7,040 nt of DNA from an uncultured Sulfurovum sp. (GTDB lineage: Bacteria > Campylobacterota > Campylobacteria > Campylobacterales > Sulfurovaceae): positions 1-7,040 of the forward strand of contig CACVAR010000123.1 of assembly GCA_902727905.1 (NCBI GenBank), written 5' to 3'. A program made the position numbers and the translations under genes. Shown here in pieces: positions 1-4,018 of the stretch; position 1 is the first letter of the stretch; every line of letters starts with the position of its first letter. The notes below the pieces were generated by a model, which worked only from the letters and a program-made list of their open reading frames with translations, was not told the DNA's origin and made no database searches.

Positions 1-90
1 TGTACGCTTTACAGCTTCTACAATAGAAGCAACTGATCTGTCTAAAACACGGTGATCATAAGCTTTAAGCTTAAGTCTAATTTTTTCCAT
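1..90 (-). CDS. rpsJ: 30S ribosomal protein S10, N-terminal part (cut by window edge)
   Basis: Only the first 30 codons are in the window; the gene runs off the left edge. The translation begins [20 protein letters not shown], the well-known S10 N-terminus in its epsilonproteobacterial form. S10 is a component of the small-subunit head and also acts in transcription antitermination as NusE. The start is an ATG with an AAGG Shine-Dalgarno element at 99-102, 8 nt upstream. In most bacteria rpsJ is the first gene of the S10 operon, so the rest of that operon is expected to the left, outside the window. A TATAAT at 179-184 and a leader of about 85 nt precede it. Confidence 0.96.
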
Positions 91-152
91 TTAATTTACC
101 TTATAAAGAACTCGTTAGGTTACTAGCAATCGATGCTTTCACATGGATTTTT

Positions 153-176
153 AGCTCCTAACTAAATTTTGGAGCC
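153..176 (-). promoter_or_regulatory. Small hairpin at the 5' end of the rpsJ leader
   Basis: On the minus strand GGCUCC (176-171) can pair with GGAGCU (158-153), a 6-bp stem closed by a terminal G-U pair with a 12-nt A/U-rich loop. It lies at the predicted transcript 5' end. It could stabilise the mRNA or take part in leader control of the S10 operon. I do not recognise a known ribosomal-protein leader motif, so the role is open. Confidence 0.35.
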
Positions 177-178
177 GA

Positions 179-184
179 ATTATA
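179..184 (-). promoter_or_regulatory. Promoter -10 box of rpsJ / S10 operon
   Basis: Read on the minus strand this is a perfect TATAAT. It would start a transcript near 172-176, giving an rpsJ leader of about 80-85 nt. No convincing -35 hexamer is visible, which is normal for sigma-70 promoters in Campylobacterota. Confidence 0.6.
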
Positions 185-245
185 CCGAGACTTACTTTTA
201 TTGATGGTGTATTTTATGCTATTTTTGATCTGAAACTAAATTTTA

Positions 246-264
246 TTTCCTTTTAAAAAGGAAA
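246..264. repeat. Perfect 9+1+9 inverted repeat in the divergent promoter region
   Basis: TTTCCTTTT (246-254) is mirrored by AAAAGGAAA (256-264) with one base between. The repeat ends 2 bp before the extended -10 element of the ATPase promoter, so it covers the place of the -35 region. Its position suits a regulator-binding site; it is upstream of both predicted transcripts and so would not form an RNA hairpin. Chance in AT-rich DNA cannot be excluded. Confidence 0.5.
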
Positions 265-266
265 AA

Positions 267-275
267 TGATATAAT
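267..275 (+). promoter_or_regulatory. Extended -10 promoter of the ATPase gene
   Basis: TGATATAAT is a perfect TATAAT preceded by the TGn extension. A start near 281-283 would leave a leader of about 18-20 nt before the ATG at 301, enough for the AAGG ribosome site at 291-294. Confidence 0.6.
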
Positions 276-300
276 TCATGAAATTACTCAAAGGTCTTTA

Positions 301-1380
301 ATGGAACTGTTAGAATATTTTTACGATCGAGATAATAATATAGAGAACTATCATCCTCGAAAATTTCACATTTCAGAAGCAGAAAAAATCTTTATCTATG
401 GTTCACCAGCTTCTGGAAAAACCTCTTTAGTACTAGACTACTTAAAGAATTATGATAGTGAAAAAATTCTCTACATTGATTTTCAAGATCCTAAATTTGC
501 TTTTCGTGATGTCATGGAAGAAGATATACAAAGTTTTGTTATGGTAAATGAGATTGACTATTTAGTATTAGATCATTATGAACATGAATATTTTGAAACT
601 TTACCTCAAGTAAAACAATTAATTATACTCTCTTCTAGTTTTTATGAATATGAGGAAGAAATTGAAACATTAGAATTACCTTTACTAGACTATGAAGAAT
701 TTTATTCTTTTCAAAAAAGAGGAACAGAAAGGCAAATATTTAACCATTTCATACGACGAGGTACCTTACCAGCTTTAGCAATTCAATCAATACCAAAAGA
801 ACAACTTTTTTTAAATTTTATACGTAGTCACTTTAATGAGTCAGAACAAAAACTACTGGGTGTACTAGCGCATTTTAATGGTGCTACTGTTACAACTTTC
901 CAACTTTATACTCATGCAAAAGAGCGTTATAAGATTTCAAAAGACTTAATCTATAAACAAATCAAATCTTTTAAAGAGCAGGGTATCATAACTTTTATTA
1001 ATGACATTGAAAACCCAAAACAAAAAAGACTTCTTTTTTTTGATTTTGCTCTTGCCAAGTATCTAACTTTAACACAAAACTTTCCTAAACAGTTTGAAAC
1101 CATGATAGCACTCTCTTTAGTCAAACACCAAGTACCTTTTAAATCTTTTAGTGCAAATGCCTACATCACACATTTAGATCAGTTAATACTCCCTGCTCCA
1201 TTTGAAAATGAAGAGAGTTTTTGGAAAAAAGCACATAATAAGTTTACAACTTATAAAAAACAAAATATTAAAAAAGTATACATCATAACTGTAGGAACAA
1301 ACTTTGAATTTAGAATTGAAAATATAATTTTTGAAGCACTACCCTTTTATGAATGGGTAGTCATTAATGATGAGAGTTGA
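301..1380 (+). CDS. AAA_14/DUF4143-like P-loop ATPase
   Basis: A 359-residue soluble ATPase. The Walker A loop is at residues 34-41 (GSPASGKT). A beta strand YLVLDH at 87-92 sits at the Walker B position, with Asp91 present but His92 where the catalytic Glu is usual. LIILSSS at 107-113 fits the sensor strand, and LPLLDYEEF (126-134) followed by the FIRRGTLPAL stretch (150-159) matches the order seen in AAA_14 proteins. Residues about 180-250 look like a winged helix. The rest (about 260-359) resembles the C-terminal nuclease-fold domain of DUF4143 proteins but shows no clear ExK catalytic pair. The start ATG has AAGG 6 nt upstream and its own promoter. Divergent from rpsJ; I recall an ATP-binding protein beside rpsJ in H. 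pylori (HP1321/HP1320), suggesting conserved synteny. The cellular role is unknown. Confidence 0.8.
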   Translation: MELLEYFYDRDNNIENYHPRKFHISEAEKIFIYGSPASGKTSLVLDYLKNYDSEKILYIDFQDPKFAFRDVMEEDIQSFVMVNEIDYLVLDHYEHEYFETLPQVKQLIILSSSFYEYEEEIETLELPLLDYEEFYSFQKRGTERQIFNHFIRRGTLPALAIQSIPKEQLFLNFIRSHFNESEQKLLGVLAHFNGATVTTFQLYTHAKERYKISKDLIYKQIKSFKEQGIITFINDIENPKQKRLLFFDFALAKYLTLTQNFPKQFETMIALSLVKHQVPFKSFSANAYITHLDQLILPAPFENEESFWKKAHNKFTTYKKQNIKKVYIITVGTNFEFRIENIIFEALPFYEWVVINDES

Positions 1381-1397
1381 ATCTAATATTCAACCTC
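1372..1397. terminator. Possible bidirectional hairpin between convergent genes
   Basis: GTTGAAT (1376-1382) pairs with ATTCAAC (1388-1394) around a 5-nt loop; GAG (1372-1374) and CTC (1395-1397) extend the stem after one bulged A. The hairpin contains the stop codons of both convergent genes (1378-1380 and 1383-1385). Neither strand has a clear U-tract after it, so it is not a textbook intrinsic terminator. Confidence 0.4.
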
Positions 1398-2273
1398 TAC
1401 CTCACTTAACTGAACCATACTGTTCATCTCTTTTAAAAGCTTTGTATTCTTAGAAAGAATTATTGCCATCTCTTTTGCAGAAGTTTTTTCTTTGATATAT
1501 AAAGGCTCTAATGTATTCCACATTTTCAAAACCACTTGAAGTTGTTTAGTAATTTTTTTATTTGTAGCTTTAGTAATCTTTTGACTTTCATCACCTTGTA
1601 TCAAGGCATTTAAAGAGTCATCAAATAGCTTTACGGTCTTCAGTAATTTCTCTCTAACACGTTTGTCACCTCTTAAAATCAAAAGTTTTTCTTTCGTCAT
1701 CTTCTGTGTTAACATACGTTGTCTACCAGCAACATTCACTACGCTTAAACGAGATACCTCCAAATAGTTCTCAGAAGTATTTGATAATTCATAGGCTTTA
1801 ACTAACTCATTTGAAAGTGCTAAGAGCTTTTCATTATTTGACATAATATACTTAAAAGACTCTCCGTTATCCTTATTTTTACTAATGGTCTGAATATGTA
1901 CATAAAAATCTTTCCATAGATTTTCTACTTTAGTTATTTGTATAAGAACATCTTTGTTGCTAGCTTTAGGTATTCCCATTTTACTGTCACCATTCTTAAA
2001 TGCTTTTAACGTTGTATCATAAAGTGATGCTAGCTCTTCTAATTTTTCCATACTCTCTTTTTTTTGAACATTAAGTTCTATCTGCAAAACTAATTTTGAC
2101 ATGTATTGAGTTAACATTCTTTGTTTACCAGAAAGATTTATGGTTTTTTTTAGAACACCACTTTGATTCATAAACTCTTCAACTAACGAAGAAAAATCAA
2201 GTGAATTTGTTGCGACAATGCTGCTAGTAGGTAGTATTAGTACTAATAATGTTTTTTTTAAAATTTGTTTCAC
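1383..2273 (-). CDS. Secreted protein with two PilJ-type sensor repeats
   Basis: A 296-residue protein that appears to be exported: residues 1-21 form a Sec-type signal peptide (KQILKK, then a hydrophobic LLVLILP core, likely cleaved near residue 21-23). The mature part holds two copies of the domain found at the N-terminus of PilJ-type chemotaxis transducers and related to the NarX/NarQ sensor helix. The signature is INLSGKQRMLTQYMSK at 45-60 and VNVAGRQRMLTQKMTK at 179-194. Each is followed by a matching segment (81-127 and 213-259) with a GD...KATN/KASN stretch and a conserved Trp. No second TM, HAMP, kinase or methyl-accepting domain is present, so it is a free periplasmic sensor or binding protein. 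The start is GTG with AGGA 7 nt upstream at 2281-2284. It stands alone, with its own promoter. Ligand and partner are unknown. Confidence 0.82.
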   Translation of the reverse strand: MKQILKKTLLVLILPTSSIVATNSLDFSSLVEEFMNQSGVLKKTINLSGKQRMLTQYMSKLVLQIELNVQKKESMEKLEELASLYDTTLKAFKNGDSKMGIPKASNKDVLIQITKVENLWKDFYVHIQTISKNKDNGESFKYIMSNNEKLLALSNELVKAYELSNTSENYLEVSRLSVVNVAGRQRMLTQKMTKEKLLILRGDKRVREKLLKTVKLFDDSLNALIQGDESQKITKATNKKITKQLQVVLKMWNTLEPLYIKEKTSAKEMAIILSKNTKLLKEMNSMVQLSEVEVEY

Positions 2274-2302
2274 GAAGTAATCCTATGTAAATATTTAGGA
2301 AA

Positions 2303-2311
2303 ATTCTACCA
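2303..2311 (-). promoter_or_regulatory. Extended -10 promoter of the PilJ-repeat gene
   Basis: Read on the minus strand: TGGTAGAAT, a TGn extension with TAGAAT. The predicted start near 2296 gives a leader of about 23 nt before the GTG start. The same layout recurs at other promoters in the window. Confidence 0.5.
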
Positions 2312-2371
2312 TATCTAACATAGAACAACATTGATAAATATGAATAATTTTTATACAAGTTATAAGGAGTT

Positions 2372-2476
2372 ACCCCCTTCAGATACCTACGGCACACAGT
2401 AGAAGCAGGTGGGCTGCTATGTTCCCATCCTGACCCGTTGCCTACTAAAACCATTGCATAGGTCTAAAAGGAGCGA
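2372..2476 (-). ncRNA. ffs: Signal recognition particle RNA (4.5S, small bacterial type)
   Basis: The minus strand carries the SRP core: GGGUCAGG, then AUG, a GGAA tetraloop (2422-2425), CAU, then AGCAGCCC. This is the Ffh-binding tip with its asymmetric and symmetric internal loops. The two arms continue to pair over the whole length: GUAG with CUAC and GCA with UGC, then ACCUAUG with CGUAGGU, then an 11-bp closing helix (CUCCUUUUAGA, 2473-2463, with UCUGAAGGGGG, 2383-2373). The RNA is thus about 100-105 nt, close to the small 4.5S form without an Alu domain. It binds Ffh and helps target nascent membrane proteins to FtsY and SecYEG. The ends are estimated from the closing helix and the upstream -10 box and may be off by several bases. 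Confidence 0.93.
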
Positions 2477-2480
2477 GGAA

Positions 2481-2486
2481 ATAATA
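2481..2486 (-). promoter_or_regulatory. Putative -10 box of the SRP RNA gene
   Basis: The minus strand reads TATTAT here. Its spacing would place transcription start near 2474-2476, just outside the closing helix of the SRP RNA, which supports both calls. No clear -35 box is seen. Confidence 0.45.
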
Positions 2487-2539
2487 ACCAAAAGGAGCTG
2501 AAATAAAATTAAAACTACAGTATTTTAAACACTATTAGC

Positions 2540-2545
2540 TATAAT
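2540..2545 (+). promoter_or_regulatory. Promoter -10 box of the tRNA-Ser gene
   Basis: A perfect TATAAT lies 27 bp before the mature tRNA 5' end, giving a short 5' extension of about 20 nt that RNase P would remove. It is divergent to the SRP RNA promoter about 55 bp away. Confidence 0.6.
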
Positions 2546-2572
2546 TTCATGCTTCAATAAAGAAGAATCTGC

Positions 2573-2660
2573 TGAAAGGTGTCCGAGTGGTCGAAGGTGC
2601 AGACCTGGAACGTCTGTGTGGGGTAACTCACCGAGGGTTCGAATCCCTTCCTTTCAGCCA
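2573..2660 (+). tRNA. tRNA-Ser (anticodon GGA)
   Basis: A complete 88-nt class II tRNA with the CCA end encoded. The acceptor stem TGAAAGG (2573-2579) pairs with CCTTTCA (2650-2656), followed by the serine discriminator G2657. The anticodon stem CAGAC/GTCTG encloses loop CTGGAAC with anticodon GGA at 2607-2609, reading UCC and UCU. The long variable arm GTGGG-GTAA-CTCAC is typical of serine tRNAs. The T arm is GAGGG/CCCTT with loop TTCGAAT at 2638-2644. The 3' end is only 6 bp from the stop codon of the convergent gene on the minus strand. Confidence 0.97.
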
Positions 2661-2666
2661 TAAAAC

Positions 2667-3335
2667 TTAATAAACTTTTTCTAATCTATCCAATAACATT
2701 TCAAGTACCTCATCTGTTAAATTAATATCAATACTCTTATTAATCATCATATGTACAGAAATAATACGTTTAATATATGCTTTCTGCTCTTCTATTGAAA
2801 ACTTTTTTTCTCCATCTTTTTTAAGAACACTATGTTCCTTAGTTAACAATTGTAAATTATCAACATGATGTTTACCCTGCTTACTGTTTAATAAAGAGTA
2901 GGCATGATGTAATACAAAATTTAAAGAGAAATATCTGTTAAGCTGCTCCTTAATATTCACTACTTCTTCCAGTCTATATCTATCTGACTCAGTTAACTTC
3001 TTTATATCTTCATCTATTTTTTCTTCTATTGTAATAGATTCTACATCTTTATGTAGTTCTATTTTTGTTAAATCATTTTTCTTATTCTCTGAAATATAAA
3101 GTACTTGTCTATATGGTTCAACATCTAGTATCTTAATCTCAGGAAATTCACCTTTTGAGACCTTTAAACTCATATTAGCTGCCAGTGACTTTAAAGTCAT
3201 GGGTTCATTTGTAGTACTATTAATTTGATTTAAAATTGAAGGGTAATCCTCCACTACCTTATTTACCCATGTAGATATGGTTACAGGTGCTTCAAATGTT
3301 TTCAGTACATGCATAAATCTTTCTTTTTTCGTCAC
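2667..3335 (-). CDS. Unrecognised 222-residue protein, possible winged-helix plus HNH-like region
   Basis: I cannot assign a family with confidence. Residues about 4-82 look like a winged-helix domain: helical segments at 4-13, 20-38 and 47-60, then a hydrophobic strand pair (IKILDV, 67-72; RQVLYIS, 76-82) as a wing. Residues 83-130 are charged and probably helical. Residues 142-172 run LHHAYSLL...VDNLQLLTKEHSVLK, recalling an HNH nuclease core with His144, Asn160 and His168 in place, but without the usual GG turn or zinc cysteines. No signal peptide or TM is seen, so it should be cytoplasmic. The longest ORF begins with TTG at 3341, but AGGA abuts that codon; it sits 6 nt before the GTG at 3335, which I chose. 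It converges on tRNA-Ser, 6 bp away. Confidence 0.7.
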   Translation of the reverse strand: MTKKERFMHVLKTFEAPVTISTWVNKVVEDYPSILNQINSTTNEPMTLKSLAANMSLKVSKGEFPEIKILDVEPYRQVLYISENKKNDLTKIELHKDVESITIEEKIDEDIKKLTESDRYRLEEVVNIKEQLNRYFSLNFVLHHAYSLLNSKQGKHHVDNLQLLTKEHSVLKKDGEKKFSIEEQKAYIKRIISVHMMINKSIDINLTDEVLEMLLDRLEKVY

Positions 3336-3341
3336 AATCAA

Positions 3342-3345
3342 TCCT
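3342..3345 (-). promoter_or_regulatory. Shine-Dalgarno element that sets the GTG start at 3335
   Basis: AGGA on the minus strand, 6 nt upstream of GTG. It directly touches the alternative TTG at 3341, which therefore cannot be the normal start. Confidence 0.65.
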
Positions 3346-3356
3346 TTTTCAATATA

Positions 3357-3362
3357 ATTATA
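3357..3362 (-). promoter_or_regulatory. Putative -10 box for the 222-residue gene
   Basis: A perfect TATAAT on the minus strand, with start expected near 3350 and a leader of about 15 nt. A second TATAAT lies at 3382-3387. In such AT-rich DNA one or both may be chance matches. Confidence 0.4.
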
Positions 3363-3391
3363 ATAAATTTTAACATAAATAATTATAATAC

Positions 3392-3425
3392 AACTTAAAA
3401 AAATATAAATTTATTTTTCTAAGTT
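3392..3425. repeat. 14-bp inverted repeat with one mismatch in the 3336-3467 gap
   Basis: AACTTAAAAAAATA (3392-3405) mirrors TATTTTTCTAAGTT (3412-3425), with one mismatch and a 6-nt centre. It lies 43 bp past the stop of the 153-residue gene and upstream of the -10 boxes of the 222-residue gene. It could serve as a weak terminator for the first or an operator for the second. Nothing else is seen in this gap. Confidence 0.45.
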
Positions 3426-3467
3426 AAAAAAAGATGAAACTATTTATAAAGCTAGACTCGCAATAAA

Positions 3468-3929
3468 TTAAACTCTAGGCTCCTCTATTCGACAGAAAAA
3501 TAATAAATTACAAGAACTATCACCTTGACCAGCATTTACCAAGACATAAGTAGACCCATCTACAAGCCAAACTGCTAATTCAGTATCTCCATATGTTAGG
3601 TTTTTAAGTAGTGGGGAAAGTGTTTCATATCCACCTAAGGTATCAGAAACTTCAGTCTGCAAGATAGGAACTGTTCCTAAGACCTTTAAAGAAATTGCTT
3701 CTTGTGCTTGTAAATACTTTATATGAAATATTCTATCTTTTTTTGCACTATGATTCATTTTCATAGTAAAATCTAAAAGTTTAATTTCTCCAAAATTTGC
3801 ATAAGCTTTCTTCTGCTTGGGTACAGCGTACGGATTAAACTCCTCAACATAGTTATTTAGTACTAAACTACCATCGTCAGTAAATACATCTTCACGAATA
3901 ATGTCAAAATATCTATTTTTATTCAACAT
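3468..3929 (-). CDS. Unrecognised 153-residue protein
   Basis: I do not recognise a family. The protein has no signal peptide or membrane segment and looks like a small soluble mixed alpha/beta protein. Visible features are a hydrophobic central part (residues about 68-92), two short strand-like stretches (ELAVWLV at 107-113 and STYVLVNA at 116-123) and a C-terminal NLLFFCRIEE strand (141-150). The two cysteines, Cys140 and Cys146, lie close together near the C-terminus. The ORF is open 10 codons further upstream to an ATG at 3959, but AAGGA at 3936-3940 sits 6 nt before the ATG at 3929, which I take as the start. It has its own extended -10 promoter, so it is probably a separate unit from the transferase gene upstream. 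Confidence 0.65.
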   Translation of the reverse strand: MLNKNRYFDIIREDVFTDDGSLVLNNYVEEFNPYAVPKQKKAYANFGEIKLLDFTMKMNHSAKKDRIFHIKYLQAQEAISLKVLGTVPILQTEVSDTLGGYETLSPLLKNLTYGDTELAVWLVDGSTYVLVNAGQGDSSCNLLFFCRIEEPRV

Positions 3930-3935
3930 TTGAAA

Positions 3936-3940
3936 TCCTT
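3936..3940 (-). promoter_or_regulatory. Shine-Dalgarno element that sets the ATG start at 3929
   Basis: AAGGA on the minus strand with a 6-nt spacer to ATG. The longer reading from 3959 would have its start codon before the predicted transcript begins. Confidence 0.65.
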
Positions 3941-3959
3941 TTAAAAATTTATATTTCAA

Positions 3960-3968
3960 ATTGTATCA
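3960..3968 (-). promoter_or_regulatory. Extended -10 promoter of the 153-residue gene
   Basis: The minus strand reads TGATACAAT. Start is expected near 3953, about 24 nt before the ATG. It resembles the element before the phosphatase gene (TGATAAAAT). Confidence 0.5.
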
Positions 3969-3984
3969 TAAAATAATTTACTTT

Positions 3985-4017
3985 GTATAAAATATTTCAA
4001 AATGAAATATTTTATAC
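3985..4017. repeat. Perfect 14-bp inverted repeat after the transferase gene
   Basis: GTATAAAATATTTC (3985-3998) and GAAATATTTTATAC (4004-4017) are exact inverse copies around AAAAT. The repeat begins 1 bp after the transferase stop codon and ends about 17 bp upstream of the extended -10 of the next gene. As RNA it would form a 14-bp stem at the transferase mRNA 3' end, but no U-tract follows on the minus strand. As DNA it could be a dimer-binding operator for the 153-residue gene. Confidence 0.65.
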
Positions 4018-4018
4018 T

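Noticed and set aside
2351..2365. TTATA/TATAA inverted repeat after the SRP RNA as a terminator
   Set aside because: Only five A-T pairs with no U-tract; too weak to call.
2224..2454. 76-codon minus-strand ORF
   Set aside because: It runs across the SRP RNA and into the PilJ-repeat gene in another frame, and its protein shows no family likeness; the RNA gene explains the sequence.
2661..2685. T-run after tRNA-Ser as an intrinsic terminator
   Set aside because: No stem precedes the TTTTT at 2676-2680 apart from the tRNA itself, and the stretch is coding on the other strand.
3336..3341. TTG as start of the 222-residue gene
   Set aside because: The AGGA element touches this codon, leaving no spacer; it is well placed for GTG at 3335.
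3930..3959. Ten extra N-terminal codons of the 153-residue gene from ATG 3959
   Set aside because: They cover the Shine-Dalgarno element of the downstream ATG and would start upstream of the predicted transcript start.
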